Shown: piece by piece, positions 1-9,172 of the stretch
Layout of the letters: each line of letters begins with the position of its first letter
Numbering within the stretch: position 1 is the stretch's first letter
From: Myxococcales bacterium
Lineage (GTDB): Bacteria; Myxococcota_A; Polyangia; Haliangiales; Haliangiaceae
Assembly: GCA_028287135.1 (NCBI GenBank)
Contig: JAQBQE010000017.1
Coordinates: forward strand, 1 to 64,000
Length of the DNA stretch: 64,000 nucleotides
Direction of reading: 5' to 3'
Made by a program: the position numbers and the translations under genes
Notes under the pieces: generated by a model
Told to the model about the DNA's origin: nothing
What the model saw: the letters and a program-made list of their open reading frames with translations, nothing else
The model's database searches: none

Positions 1-67
1 ACCTGAACACGAACGCCAGGTGTTCGATCGCACATGGATAGACGTCAAGCTTCTCGTAGTCGAGCAT
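1..67 (-). CDS. Four-helix bundle (S23/IVP-type) protein, N-terminal fragment
   Basis: Only the first 22 codons are inside the window; the gene runs off the left edge. The start is the ATG at 67-65, followed by MLDYEKLDVYPCAIEHLAF. The LDVYxxAIExLA opening is typical of the small four-helix-bundle proteins related to the 23S rRNA intervening-sequence protein. Their cellular role is mostly unknown; a relative (Avd) assists diversity-generating retroelements. An array of GTNNAC-type hexamers lies just upstream (112-148). No clear ribosome binding site is seen. The identification rests on one short motif. Confidence 0.6.
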   Translation of the reverse strand, partial: MLDYEKLDVYPCAIEHLAFVFR

Positions 68-111
68 GCCGGACGTATCGGCCGTGCTTCAGCCCGGTTG
101 CGACCGAGTCC

Positions 112-148
112 GTGGACGTGGACGAGCACGTGAGACGTGCACGTGCAC
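112..148. repeat. Short GTNNAC hexamer array
   Basis: Contains GTGGAC twice in tandem (112-123) and GTGCAC twice in tandem (137-148), separated by 13 bp of related sequence. It sits 45-80 bp upstream of the cut four-helix-bundle gene. The hexamer class is the same as in the larger foldback element near 36.4 kb. Function is unknown; it could be a degenerate copy of that element. Confidence 0.55.
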
Positions 149-204
149 GACGACGGAACCCGCTAACTGACCAGCATTGCCGCTAGACCCTCACGGACGG
201 TCGT

Positions 205-1929
205 TCAGAACGGCGCCGGACTCTCGAACACCACCCGCTCCCCGGTGTGCGGATGGACGAAGGCGAGCTGCTCGGCATGCAGCATCATTCGTGGTTCGGT
301 GCCGCGTGGATCGGCCTGGGACCTCCCGTACAGGCGATCGCCGACGATCGGCGCACCGATCCCGAGGCGATGCGCGGCATGGACCCGCAGCTGGTGCGTG
401 CGCCCGGTCTTCGGGAACAACGCGACCCTGGTCGCGCCGGTGCCGCGGTCGAGCACTCGCCACTCGGTGATCGCCGGCTTGCCGTGGACAGGATCGTGGA
501 TCTGGCGCGGCCGGTCATCGAGGTCGACCCGGAGCGCCAGCTCGACGGTTCCATGGTCGCCCGCGACGATGCCATCGAGCCAGGCGATGTAGCGCTTCTC
601 GATCTCGCGCCGTGCAAACTGGGCCTGCAGTGTGGTGTGCGTGGCCGCATCCTTCGCGGCCAGCAGCAGACCGGAGGTGTCGAGGTCGAGCCGATGCACG
701 ACGAGCGGGCCGGTCGCGACCGGATAGCGCTCGCGCAGGCGGGTCTGCACCGAGTCGCGCAGCGCGCCGCTCCGACCGGGCACCGAGAGCAGATCGATCG
801 GCTTGTCGACGACGACGATCCACGCATCCTCGAACACGACCCGTGGCTCGACGGCCGCGATCTCGCTGGCACCGTAGATCGCTGCGGTCGCGTGAGGCAG
901 GCCCTCGAGCATGAACGGCAGCACGGGACCGCACTTGCCGCGACACGACGGATAGAACACACCCGCATGCCGGCCGCCCGTCGCCGGCGGAGCGCCGAAC
1001 CAGACCTCGGCGAGCGCCACCGGCCGCAGACCATGCCGATACGCATCGCCGAGCAGCTTGGGGCCGGCGCAATCGCCCGCACCCGCCGGCGGCTCGCCCG
1101 GTGCAAACAGCTCGCGCAACGGCCGGCGCTCACCGCGTGCGTTCTCGATCACGTAGCTGTCGTGCACCTGCTTCATCAGGTCGCGCGATTCAGCGGCACG
1201 CTGCTGCTCGAGCGCGATCCGCGCACGCTCGAGGGCCGCGACCCGCTCCGCCAGTGGATTGCGCTCCTCGGCGGCGGTCGCATCGAACCGCTTCTTCTCC
1301 GCCGCATCCGCCCGGCTCTCCTGATCGAGCGCGTGCAGCGCCGGCGCGACCTCGGTCGCACGTCCGTCGGCCTCGGCGTCGAGGGCAACGAGGCGATCGC
1401 GCTCCGTGCGCCGCCGCGCGCGCTGAATCCGATGACGCTCGCGCAATGCCTCTGCGTCCGCTGCGACCCGCGCATCGAACGCGACGAGCGCTGCACGGAT
1501 CGCCGCATTCGCCGGATCCGCATCGAGCGCACGCAGCCGGAGCTCGTACTCGCGCAGCTCCGCCTGCCCCGCCGGCCACATCGCCTCGCGCTGCGCACGG
1601 TCCCACAGCGGCGGCGCGAACCCGGTCAGCTCCCAGCGCCCGCCGAGCATCCCCGAGAACGCGCGCAGGTATCCGATCCGTCCCTCGCGATCCTCGACCA
1701 CGAGGACGCCGAACATCTTGCCACCGAGCCCGCCCTGGAGCCCGCTACTGGGCTTCTCGAGCGGCGCGAGATCGATGTCGAACGCGCCCGCGCGCAGCAT
1801 CGCGAGCAGCTCGTCGGCTGCGAGCCGGGCCAGGGGATGCGGCGGCCCGTGATCGAACGGACTCGCGAACATCGCCGGCATCGCATCGCGCGACGGCTGC
1901 GGGTCGAAGTACGTCACCGCCGAGGGCAT
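205..1929 (-). CDS. RluA-family pseudouridine synthase with long N-terminal extension
   Basis: Predicted to isomerise specific uridines to pseudouridine in rRNA or tRNA. The C-terminal ~210 residues form the RluA catalytic domain, with HRLDLDTSG near residues 412-420; the first Asp of that motif is the catalytic residue in the family. At 574 residues it is more than twice the length of a minimal RluA. The N-terminal ~350 residues carry a charged, coiled-coil-like helix rich in Arg, Glu and Ala, then a GDCAGPKLL segment and a YPSCRGKCGPVL segment. Similar long RluA proteins with these Cys motifs exist in gammaproteobacteria. The RNA target cannot be read from sequence. It stands alone, 19 bp downstream of the CBS-domain gene stop, and could end that operon. 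Confidence 0.85.
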   Translation of the reverse strand: MPSAVTYFDPQPSRDAMPAMFASPFDHGPPHPLARLAADELLAMLRAGAFDIDLAPLEKPSSGLQGGLGGKMFGVLVVEDREGRIGYLRAFSGMLGGRWELTGFAPPLWDRAQREAMWPAGQAELREYELRLRALDADPANAAIRAALVAFDARVAADAEALRERHRIQRARRRTERDRLVALDAEADGRATEVAPALHALDQESRADAAEKKRFDATAAEERNPLAERVAALERARIALEQQRAAESRDLMKQVHDSYVIENARGERRPLRELFAPGEPPAGAGDCAGPKLLGDAYRHGLRPVALAEVWFGAPPATGGRHAGVFYPSCRGKCGPVLPFMLEGLPHATAAIYGASEIAAVEPRVVFEDAWIVVVDKPIDLLSVPGRSGALRDSVQTRLRERYPVATGPLVVHRLDLDTSGLLLAAKDAATHTTLQAQFARREIEKRYIAWLDGIVAGDHGTVELALRVDLDDRPRQIHDPVHGKPAITEWRVLDRGTGATRVALFPKTGRTHQLRVHAAHRLGIGAPIVGDRLYGRSQADPRGTEPRMMLHAEQLAFVHPHTGERVVFESPAPF

Positions 1930-1948
1930 GAGCAGCGCAGCCTCGTGA

Positions 1949-3196
1949 CTACTTCTTCTTCTTGGTGATCCGCACGCTCTCGATGGCGCGGTCGGTCGCC
2001 TTGACGATCTCGATCTGCTGGCCGCCGACGGTGATCACCTCACCTGGTGCGGGGATCCGGCGCAGCTTCTCGATCAGCAGGCCCGCGATTGTCTCGTAGT
2101 CGTCGCTCACCGGCAGCTTGAGCTCGAGCTCGGCGTTGACGCGCTCGACGCTGGTCCGCGCCTCGATCTGCCACACCCCGGGCTTCTCCGCGCGGATCGG
2201 CGAGGGCTCGGTGTCGTACTCGTCATCGATGTCGCCGACGATGATCTCGAGGAGATCCTCGATCGTCACGATCCCGACGGCGCCGCCGTACTCGTCGACC
2301 ACGATCGCGAGGTGCTGCTGCTCGCTCTGGAGCTGGACGAGCATGTCACTCGCCTTCATCGTCTCGGGCACATAGGTCGGCGGATGCGCGAGCGCGCTGA
2401 TCTCCCTGCCATCGCTCTTGCCAGCGGCCTGGAGCAGATCGAACACGTGGACGATCCCGACGATGTCATCGACGCGCGACTTGTAGATCGGCATGCGCGA
2501 GTGCTGCTTATCGGCAACCTCGAGCGCTGCTTCCATGATCGACGCATCCTCGGGGAGCGCGGTGACCTCCGACAGCGGCACCATCAGCTCACCGACCTTG
2601 TACTCGGAGAGCTCGAACACGTTCGCGATCATCTCGCGCTCGTCGGCGCTGATCTCCGGCTTGTCGGTCTCGGGCTCGCTCTCGATCAGCATCGCCAGCT
2701 CGTCACGGGTGACGAACGCCTTCTTGCGGTCGGTGCGCGTCAGCCGGGTCAGCAACGCGGCGTACCCGCCGACCACGACGACGATCGGCCGCAACAGGAA
2801 GGACCACAGCCGCAGCCACGTCGCCAGGCTGTCGACGACCTTGTCGGCCTGGATCTGGACGATCTGCTTGGGCACCAGGTGACCGATCACGAGCAGCGGC
2901 GGGACGGCCAGCAGCGGCGCCCACAACGGCGAGTGACCGCGGTCGACGACCTCGATCGCGACGCCGATCACGGCGATCAGCAGGGCGAGGTTCGCGCCGA
3001 CGAGCGTGGTCGCGAGCGTGACCTGTGGAACGCCGAGCATGCGCTCGGCGCGAACGGCGGCCGCCTTGCCACCCGCCGCGCGCGCACGGAGCCGGTTGCG
3101 ATCGGCCGCCGACAGCGCGACCTCTGCGCTGACGAAGAACGCGTGCATCAGCACGCAGGCGATCAGCAGGAACGCGAGGGTCGACGTGTCCATCAT
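1949..3196 (-). CDS. CNNM/CBS-domain hemolysin-like membrane protein (CorC/HlyC family)
   Basis: 415 residues. The N-terminal ~190 residues are the DUF21/CNNM membrane domain with about four hydrophobic segments. A tandem CBS pair follows (about 200-325, with motifs such as [15 protein letters not shown]), then a C-terminal CorC_HlyC domain ending in a Lys-rich tail. Relatives are implicated in Mg2+/Co2+ homeostasis or efflux in the inner membrane; 'hemolysin' is a historical label. The start overlaps the stop of the next upstream CNNM gene by 4 bp (ATGA), so the two paralogues are almost certainly co-translated and may form a heterodimer. Confidence 0.88.
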   Translation of the reverse strand: MMDTSTLAFLLIACVLMHAFFVSAEVALSAADRNRLRARAAGGKAAAVRAERMLGVPQVTLATTLVGANLALLIAVIGVAIEVVDRGHSPLWAPLLAVPPLLVIGHLVPKQIVQIQADKVVDSLATWLRLWSFLLRPIVVVVGGYAALLTRLTRTDRKKAFVTRDELAMLIESEPETDKPEISADEREMIANVFELSEYKVGELMVPLSEVTALPEDASIMEAALEVADKQHSRMPIYKSRVDDIVGIVHVFDLLQAAGKSDGREISALAHPPTYVPETMKASDMLVQLQSEQQHLAIVVDEYGGAVGIVTIEDLLEIIVGDIDDEYDTEPSPIRAEKPGVWQIEARTSVERVNAELELKLPVSDDYETIAGLLIEKLRRIPAPGEVITVGGQQIEIVKATDRAIESVRITKKKK

Positions 3197-4518
3197 GAGG
3201 ACTTGTCCTCCCCACGCAGCTCGCTGATGTCGATCGCCGGAGGAGTCACCTCGTCGACGGGATGGATCGGTCGGAACATCGGCGGCGGGTCGAGCACGCC
3301 CGTCCCTGTCAACGCGGACTCGACCGCCGGCAGCAGGACCGGACCGCTGAGGTCGCTGCCGTCCAGCTTCGAGACCGGCTCGCTGAGGTCGCCCGGCTCG
3401 AGCTGGGGCACCGGCCCCGTGAGCTCGCCGCTCGCGCGATCGAGGGGCACGCCGGCGACCGGGGTGCGCGCGCGCTGGCGCCCCGGGATCGAGCTCTGGA
3501 GCTCTGCACGCTCGTCGCGGAACGCGCCGAAGATCTGCCCGAGCAGATCGTCCATCGTCACGATGCCGAGCACCTTGCCGTACTCGCTGACGACGATCGC
3601 CATGTGGACCTTCTTCTGCTTGAAGGTCAGGAACAGCCGCTTGACCGGCGTCGTGCGCGGGACGAACAGCGGTTCGTGCAGCAGCTCACCGAGCGGCCGA
3701 CCGAGAGGCTGTCCCGCGGCGGCGCGGACCAGATCCTTGGCATTGAGGATGCCGCGAATGTTGTCGAGCGACTTCTGATAGATCGGCACGCGCGAGAACC
3801 CGCGCGCCGCGACCTCCTTGACGAGGCGTTGCATCGGCAGGTCGTACGACAGCGCGAAGATGCGCTCGCGCGGCGTCATCACCTGGCCGACGTTCTTGTC
3901 GGAGAACTCGAACACGCGATGGATCAGACGACGCTCGCGCGCGTCGACCTGGCCCTGTGCCGAGCCGGCATCGATCAGGCCACGGAACTCCTCCTCGGAC
4001 AGGTCACGCGCGGGACGGGTGCGGGCTGCCTCGCCGAGAGGCGCGAGCAAGACCGACGTGACGAGCTGCACGATGACCCGGAACGGCGTCACGAGCAGCA
4101 TGAAGATCGACAGCGGCATCACGCAGATCCGTGCCCACGTCAGCGGTGCCTTGGCGGCGAGGGTCTTCGACGTCACCTCGGCGATCAGCACGATCAGCGG
4201 CAGCGTGATCGCGAGCGTGATCCCGCCGATCGCCCATAGCGAGGCGCTCGGCATGTGTACGAGCACCTGGACGAGGACGATCACGGCGAGCAGGCTGTTG
4301 AAGGCCTCGTTGCCGATCAGCACGGTCGCGATCAGGCGGCGCGGCCGCTCGAGCAGCGCGATGATCCGCTTGTCGACCAGCCGCTCCGAGCGTCCGAGCT
4401 GATCGCGATCGACGCGGCGAAGCGAGAACAGCGCGACCTCGGTGCCGGAGCAGAACGCCGAGCCGAGCACGCAGATGATCGCCAGCGGGATCGCGATCGA
4501 GAGATCGGTGACGTTCAC
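3193..4518 (-). CDS. CNNM/CBS-domain membrane protein with Pro-rich tail
   Basis: 441 residues, paralogous to the downstream gene. It has an N-terminal DUF21 membrane domain (about residues 1-185) and a CBS pair (about 205-330; SRVPIYQKSLDNIRGI and MAIVVSEYGKVLGIVT are the usual CBS strands). Instead of a complete CorC_HlyC domain, the last ~100 residues are a low-complexity Pro/Leu/Ser tail containing the repeated pattern LxxxDLSxPVxxL. The loss of the C-terminal domain suggests division of labour with its partner. It overlaps both neighbours by 4 bp and is in one operon with the histidine kinase upstream. Confidence 0.85.
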   Translation of the reverse strand: MNVTDLSIAIPLAIICVLGSAFCSGTEVALFSLRRVDRDQLGRSERLVDKRIIALLERPRRLIATVLIGNEAFNSLLAVIVLVQVLVHMPSASLWAIGGITLAITLPLIVLIAEVTSKTLAAKAPLTWARICVMPLSIFMLLVTPFRVIVQLVTSVLLAPLGEAARTRPARDLSEEEFRGLIDAGSAQGQVDARERRLIHRVFEFSDKNVGQVMTPRERIFALSYDLPMQRLVKEVAARGFSRVPIYQKSLDNIRGILNAKDLVRAAAGQPLGRPLGELLHEPLFVPRTTPVKRLFLTFKQKKVHMAIVVSEYGKVLGIVTMDDLLGQIFGAFRDERAELQSSIPGRQRARTPVAGVPLDRASGELTGPVPQLEPGDLSEPVSKLDGSDLSGPVLLPAVESALTGTGVLDPPPMFRPIHPVDEVTPPAIDISELRGEDKSS

Positions 4519-5642
4519 GGTGCCTCGTCCTGTCGCATCGGGAACGTCGCGACGAACGTCGAGCCCTGCCCTGGCGTCGTATCGACCCAGATCCGCCCGC
4601 CGTGTGCCTCGACGTACGCCTTCGCGAGCGTCAGCCCGAGACCGGTGCCACCGAACGCACGCGTCGACGACGAGTCGACCTGGAAGAACGGCTCGAAGAT
4701 CTTCGCGACCTGATCACGCGAGATGCCGATGCCTGAATCGCGGACGACGAGCTGCACCGCTCCGGCGGCGACGACCTCGGCGCCGGGTGCGAGGGGCCCC
4801 TGCCGGACCTCGACGCCAACGCGCCCGTGATCCGGGGTGAACTTCACCGCATTCGACAGCAAGCTCGAGACGATCTGACGGATCTTCTTCCGGTCACCGA
4901 CGACGACACTCTCCCCGCTCTGGTCGAGCTGGATCGAGATCCCGCGCCGACCCGCTTGCGGCTGGAACGTCGCGACCTCGCTCGCGACGACATCCGCCAG
5001 CGACAGCGCCGAGCGGTCGAGGGAGAGATGGCCGGTCTCGAGCGACGACACGTCGAGCACCGCGGTGATCAGGCCGAGGAGCTGATCGGCCTTGCCGAGG
5101 ATCGTCGTCAGGTAATCGCGCTGCTCCGTCGAGACCGGACCGGCGAGGCCCTCGGCCATCATCTCGGCGTAGCCGATCACCGAGGTCAGCGGCGTGCGGA
5201 GCTCGTGGGACATCGTCGCGAGGAAGTTCGACTTCAGCCGGTCGAGCTCCTCGAGCCGCGACACCGCGCGCTGCAGGCGCTGGTTGTGCTCGGTCAGCTC
5301 TCCGAACGTGACCCGCATCGCCTCCTCGTGCGTCGCCGCCGCGAGCTCGCGGGCGTGCGCGTGATGGACGAGCAGGCCAAGCGTATCGGTCACGAGCCCG
5401 AGTGCGAGCTCGGCCTGGGGGCCCGACGCGGCGAGCTGCCCCAGGCGCTCACCCTCGTGCTCGAGCGTCCTGCACGGCGCGCCCGCGGACGCTGGGCCCG
5501 CGAGACGGCGACCGGAGGGATCGTGGATCGCGACCCAGCAGCCCAGCGCCTTGTGGATTGCCTGGACCAGCTCCTCGAGCTCACCAGGTGGCACCAGACG
5601 AGCGAGCTCGATCGGGTCATCGAGCTTCCGGCCTCGGCTCAC
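4515..5642 (-). CDS. Sensor histidine kinase, soluble
   Basis: 375 residues with no transmembrane segment. The N-terminal ~115 residues look like a small sensory domain of PocR type (GCWVAIHDPSGRRLAGP, one Cys at CRTLEHEG), linked by a helix to HisKA with the H-box SHELRTPLTSVIGYAE. The ATPase domain has N-box LLSNAVKFTPDHG, G1 DSGIGISRDQ, F-box FEPFFQ and G2 GGTGLGLTLAK, so it should be active. No response regulator is adjacent. Its stop overlaps the CNNM gene start by 4 bp, and 4 bp separate its start from the MglA-like GTPase stop. The context suggests a membrane or ion-related signal, but the partner regulator is unknown. Confidence 0.88.
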   Translation of the reverse strand: MSRGRKLDDPIELARLVPPGELEELVQAIHKALGCWVAIHDPSGRRLAGPASAGAPCRTLEHEGERLGQLAASGPQAELALGLVTDTLGLLVHHAHARELAAATHEEAMRVTFGELTEHNQRLQRAVSRLEELDRLKSNFLATMSHELRTPLTSVIGYAEMMAEGLAGPVSTEQRDYLTTILGKADQLLGLITAVLDVSSLETGHLSLDRSALSLADVVASEVATFQPQAGRRGISIQLDQSGESVVVGDRKKIRQIVSSLLSNAVKFTPDHGRVGVEVRQGPLAPGAEVVAAGAVQLVVRDSGIGISRDQVAKIFEPFFQVDSSSTRAFGGTGLGLTLAKAYVEAHGGRIWVDTTPGQGSTFVATFPMRQDEAP

Positions 5643-5646
5643 CGCG

Positions 5647-6303
5647 CTATTCTATCATGGTTACGCCTACATGCTCGGCGAGGGCCCGCCGGAATGCAGT
5701 GCTGTCGATACCGAGTTTGTCGGAGAGCTTCAGGTCCTTGTCGAGCGCGTCCCAGGTCCGACCGATCAGGTCGAAGAACGTCGGAACCACGCCTTCTCCG
5801 GACTTCGCGCAGGCCCCATTGAGTACGCGGTCCGGATCTCCGAACCGGTCTGCCGCATCGAGAGGTACGGCATCGGGCAGGTCGCGCTTGTTGTACTGGA
5901 CGACGATCGGAAGATTCTGGAGCCCGATCGAGGCCAGGTTGCCGACCAGGTTGTGCCACGACGCCCGGTTGGCCTCGCGTTGATCGGGCTTGGAGTCCGC
6001 GACGAACACGACGCCGTCTGCACCGGCGAGCACGACCTTGCGCGTCGCCTCGTGCACGGGCTGCCCGGGCACCGTGTAGACCTTGATCCGGAACGAGAAC
6101 CCCGACGCGCGAAAGAAGATCGGAAGCAGGTCGAAGAACAGCGTTCGATCATCGCGGGTGTCGAGCGTCATCAGCCGGCCGCGGTTGAGCGTGTCGACCT
6201 TCCCGTGCAGCGCGCGCAGGTTGCTGGTCTTTCCGGACAGCGGAGGCCCGTAGTACACGAGCTTCAGCGTCAGCTGTCGCTCGGTAAAATCGACCTGTGC
6301 CAC
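5647..6303 (-). CDS. MglA-like small Ras-type GTPase
   Basis: 218 residues, close in layout to the Myxococcus polarity GTPase MglA. It has a P-loop GPPLSGKTS at 19-27, the switch segment DRTLFFDLLP around 52-61 (Arg53 and Thr54 at the MglA positions), VPGQ with Gln81 at the position of the catalytic Gln, and the specificity motif NKRD near residue 140. In Myxococcus, MglA-GTP sets the leading pole and drives gliding and type IV pili. The substitution of Ser for Cys/Gly in the P-loop and the ~20 extra residues indicate a paralogue rather than the orthologue. No MglB-like GAP is adjacent. It leads the kinase/CNNM run. Confidence 0.82.
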   Translation of the reverse strand: MAQVDFTERQLTLKLVYYGPPLSGKTSNLRALHGKVDTLNRGRLMTLDTRDDRTLFFDLLPIFFRASGFSFRIKVYTVPGQPVHEATRKVVLAGADGVVFVADSKPDQREANRASWHNLVGNLASIGLQNLPIVVQYNKRDLPDAVPLDAADRFGDPDRVLNGACAKSGEGVVPTFFDLIGRTWDALDKDLKLSDKLGIDSTAFRRALAEHVGVTMIE

Positions 6304-6312
6304 GGCGGAACC

Positions 6313-6717
6313 CTACCTCACCCGAGACGCGGGGGGACCGTGAGACGGAGCTTCAGTCGCAGCCTGCGCTCGCCGGTACATCGCGTAGACCACGCCGATC
6401 ACGATCATGATCATGACGAGTCCGATCAGCAGCACCGTCGACTGGTAGGTCTTCTTCTGGGGCGCCGCGCGCGGGGTGCCGGACGCCAGCAGCGCAACCT
6501 CGGCGGCGCGCCGCACCCGATCGAGCTGGCGCTCCGCGATCGGATCGATCGCGTCGCCGTCACCGCGCACCTCGCGATACCGCGCAGCCACCCACGCATA
6601 GCAGCCATGCAGGTTGGTCAGCCGGAGCAGCTCGTCGTGCGCGGCGGTGTCGTCCCACTGCGCGCGCGCGCGATCCCAGGCCGTGCGTGCCACGTCGGGA
6701 ACGGTGTACTCGAGCAC
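6313..6717 (-). CDS. Small single-span membrane protein, unknown
   Basis: 134 residues. A soluble helical N-terminal part (about 1-85, with two Trp-Asp/Ala-Arg-rich helices) is followed by one strong hydrophobic segment near residues 94-116 (VLLIGLVMIMIVIGVVYAM) and a short Arg-rich, then Pro-containing tail. This suggests a C-terminally anchored inner-membrane protein with a cytoplasmic N-terminus. It lies 9 bp upstream of the MglA-like gene and 9 bp downstream of the site-2 protease gene, so it probably shares an operon with both. I do not recognise a family. Confidence 0.6.
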   Translation of the reverse strand: MLEYTVPDVARTAWDRARAQWDDTAAHDELLRLTNLHGCYAWVAARYREVRGDGDAIDPIAERQLDRVRRAAEVALLASGTPRAAPQKKTYQSTVLLIGLVMIMIVIGVVYAMYRRAQAATEAPSHGPPASRVR

Positions 6718-6726
6718 GCCTCGATC

Positions 6727-7596
6727 CTACAACACGGGCCGCATCGGGACCGGGGTCACGATGAGGACGAAGATCACGAGCATCGCGATCGCCTGGAGCT
6801 TGCGGCGCGGATCGAGGAGCTCGTCGCCGACGGGTGGGTGGTACTCGCCGGCCTGCCGCCGCATCACACCGAGCAGCACACCCCACAGGCACCACGGGAA
6901 CAGGCCGTACGTCGCGTACTCCATCGCGTCCAACATGCCCTTGCCCGCATCGAGCGCGGTCACCAGCATGATCGCGCCGATCCCGACGCCGACGAGCGGC
7001 AGGGCGACATTGAGCCGCTTCGACATCAGCTCGTGACGCGGACCGAGCGCGGCGCGCGCGACGTGACCGCCGTCGAGCTGGCCGATCGGCATCAGGTTGA
7101 TCGCGGTGACGAGCAGGCCGACCCAGGCGGCGAACGCCATGGGATGGAGATTCACGTCGACCCCGTCACCCGGTAGCCACTTCCCGAACACCGCGTACTT
7201 GAGCAGTGCATAGAGGATCGAGTTGCCCTCGATCGTGTTGCCGGGCGGGATCGGTCCGACCGTCGACAGCTGGAGGCCGATCACGAGCAGCGGGATCGCG
7301 ACGACCAGCCCGGCGATCGGACCCGCCGCACCGACGTCGAACAGCGCGTTGCGATCGCGGATCGGGCTCCGCATGCGGATCACCGCGCCCATCGTCCCGT
7401 ACGAGATCTGGGGCGGCAGCGGGATGAAGTACGGCGGCGACACGTCGACACCGCGGCGGCGACCGACGACGTAGTGGCCCGCCTCGTGACAGACCAGGAT
7501 GCCCATCAACGTCGCCGCGAAGTACGGCCCACCCCACAGACCCGTGGTCACGCAGGACGCGGCGAACAAGCCGAGGTGCACCCAGATCGACGACAC
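6727..7596 (-). CDS. Site-2 protease family membrane metalloprotease (M50)
   Basis: 289 residues with about six hydrophobic segments. The zinc motif HEAGH is at 37-41 and the second metal/structural motif GQLDGGH is near residue 173, the usual spacing for M50 proteases that cut substrates within the membrane. The segment PPQISYGTMGAVIRMRSPIRDRNALFDVGAAGPIAG (shown here only as the family hallmark region, about residues 55-90) resembles the plant/cyanobacterial EGY-like and bacterial site-2 protease clade without PDZ domain. The start is a GTG at 7596. Substrate unknown; regulated intramembrane proteolysis of a signalling protein is the usual role. Confidence 0.85.
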   Translation of the reverse strand: MSSIWVHLGLFAASCVTTGLWGGPYFAATLMGILVCHEAGHYVVGRRRGVDVSPPYFIPLPPQISYGTMGAVIRMRSPIRDRNALFDVGAAGPIAGLVVAIPLLVIGLQLSTVGPIPPGNTIEGNSILYALLKYAVFGKWLPGDGVDVNLHPMAFAAWVGLLVTAINLMPIGQLDGGHVARAALGPRHELMSKRLNVALPLVGVGIGAIMLVTALDAGKGMLDAMEYATYGLFPWCLWGVLLGVMRRQAGEYHPPVGDELLDPRRKLQAIAMLVIFVLIVTPVPMRPVL

Positions 7597-7621
7597 GAGC
7601 GGACAGCTTACCGCGTAACGC

Positions 7622-9172
7622 CTACGGGGCCACGATCAGCTGGTCGCCCATGACCTCGAGGACGCTGGGCTCGCGGACGAGCTCTCCGTCGGTGTCCATC
7701 GCGGCAGGGCCACATGCGCCGTCGTCGAGCTTGCCGCGGGCGATCGCCGACGTCAGCGCTGCGCGCGGCTCGCGGGCGCCGGCACTGTCACGGCGAGCGT
7801 TCGCGACGAGGGTGGCCGCGTCGTGCGCCTGCGCTGCCACCGGGCTCGGCGAGCGGCCCGTCCGCTGCTGGAACGCTCCCGCGAACACCGCACCGCTGTC
7901 GCCACCGAGATCACCGATGAACGCGTCGACGATCATCGCGCCCTGTACAGCCTGTCCGCCGCGGATCGGCAGCGACGGGTGATTCCATCCGCTGCCGCCG
8001 ACGAGCTGGACGACCTGGGGCATGTGACCGCCGTGCTTGCGCTGGAGGCGCGTCGGATCCGGGAACTCGCTCGTGCGTAGCTCGACGCCGAAGTACGGGA
8101 GAAAGGCCGCGACGACCGCTGCCCGGTCGTAGCGATCCGGGATGAACAGCAGCGAGTACGCGACGTCCGGCGAGAACGTGATCCAGCCCTTCTTGCCCTC
8201 GCGCCGGAGGTGAGCAGCAAGGCGAGGATTGAGCGCGGGGACAAGGTTCAAGAACTTCTTCACGTCCGCTTCGAGATCGCCGCTCGTCGGATCGTACGAG
8301 GCCTGCGCGGTGACCGCGAGTCCGAGCCGCGTCGCCTCGGCGACGAACGCATCCGCCGCCTCCTGCCCGATGTCGTCACGCGGCGCGAACACGCCGACGG
8401 TCGGAAAGCTCTCGGACGCCGCGAGCCGGGCGACGGCGCGACCTTCATCGGCGGGCGAGTCGACGAGCCGGAACACGCCGGCTGCCGGATCCGCGCCATC
8501 GTCGGGCGCGAGCAAGGCGATCGGGATCTGGTGCAGCGTCGCCGCGCGCGCGGCGCTGATCGCCTCGCGCTGACCGACCGGACCGAGGATCCCGACCGCA
8601 CCCTTCGCGATCGCCACCTCGACGGCCGCCGCCGCACCGTCGGGTTCTCCCTTGGTATCGAGGAACACCCAGGTGGTGCCCGCTGCCGGTGCGAGCTGGA
8701 TCGCAGTACGCAGCTCGCTACCGATCGACGCAAACCGACCGGTCAGCGGCAACAGCACGGCGATCACGCGCGGATCGATAGGCGGCTGGGCGAGGCGGGT
8801 CGCGAGTGCGGTGAGATCTGCGTGCACGCTCGGCTCGTCCGCCGCGCTACCGGCACGCGCGATCAGGGCGCGCGCGTCCGCGTGGTCGCCGCGGTGATAC
8901 GCCAGCCGTGCCGCGCGCAAGGCGAGCCGTGCTGCGGGCGCCGCATCGCCGACCCGCTGGAGCGCCGTGAGCACCCTCGCCTCGTCGAGCGTATCGATCG
9001 TCGTGGCGTCGAGCGTCGCGAGATCGATCGCGGCCGACGACGTGCCCGACGTGGAAGCGGTCGCCTCGTGCGTCGCTCCGAGGGTGCCGCCGCCCTCGCG
9101 TTCGATCCACGAGCCCTGGGGTGACCGCGAACCGCACGCGGTGACCAGGAGCGCGAGGAGGATGGTTCTCAT
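7622..9172 (-). CDS. Periplasmic-binding-fold lipoprotein (LpoA/LppC or amino-acid-binding type)
   Basis: 516 residues. A lipoprotein signal ends in LLVTACGS with the lipidated Cys at 13. After a ~130-residue helical, Ala-rich region there is a type 1 periplasmic-binding-protein fold beginning near IAVLLPLTGRFASIGSELRTA and containing GAVGILGPVGQ. This arrangement, helical repeats then a Leu/Ile/Val-binding-like domain, resembles LpoA, the outer-membrane activator of PBP1A, and also the amino-acid ABC-type receptors of deltaproteobacteria. No permease genes are nearby, which favours a non-transport role. The start overlaps the DnaJ-like gene stop by 4 bp. Confidence 0.72.
   Translation of the reverse strand: MRTILLALLVTACGSRSPQGSWIEREGGGTLGATHEATASTSGTSSAAIDLATLDATTIDTLDEARVLTALQRVGDAAPAARLALRAARLAYHRGDHADARALIARAGSAADEPSVHADLTALATRLAQPPIDPRVIAVLLPLTGRFASIGSELRTAIQLAPAAGTTWVFLDTKGEPDGAAAAVEVAIAKGAVGILGPVGQREAISAARAATLHQIPIALLAPDDGADPAAGVFRLVDSPADEGRAVARLAASESFPTVGVFAPRDDIGQEAADAFVAEATRLGLAVTAQASYDPTSGDLEADVKKFLNLVPALNPRLAAHLRREGKKGWITFSPDVAYSLLFIPDRYDRAAVVAAFLPYFGVELRTSEFPDPTRLQRKHGGHMPQVVQLVGGSGWNHPSLPIRGGQAVQGAMIVDAFIGDLGGDSGAVFAGAFQQRTGRSPSPVAAQAHDAATLVANARRDSAGAREPRAALTSAIARGKLDDGACGPAAMDTDGELVREPSVLEVMGDQLIVAP

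Noticed and set aside
247-1968. 573-codon plus-strand open frame opposite the RluA-type gene
   Set aside because: Arg-rich translation with no domain, mirrored by a well-supported minus-strand gene; a product of high G+C codon structure.
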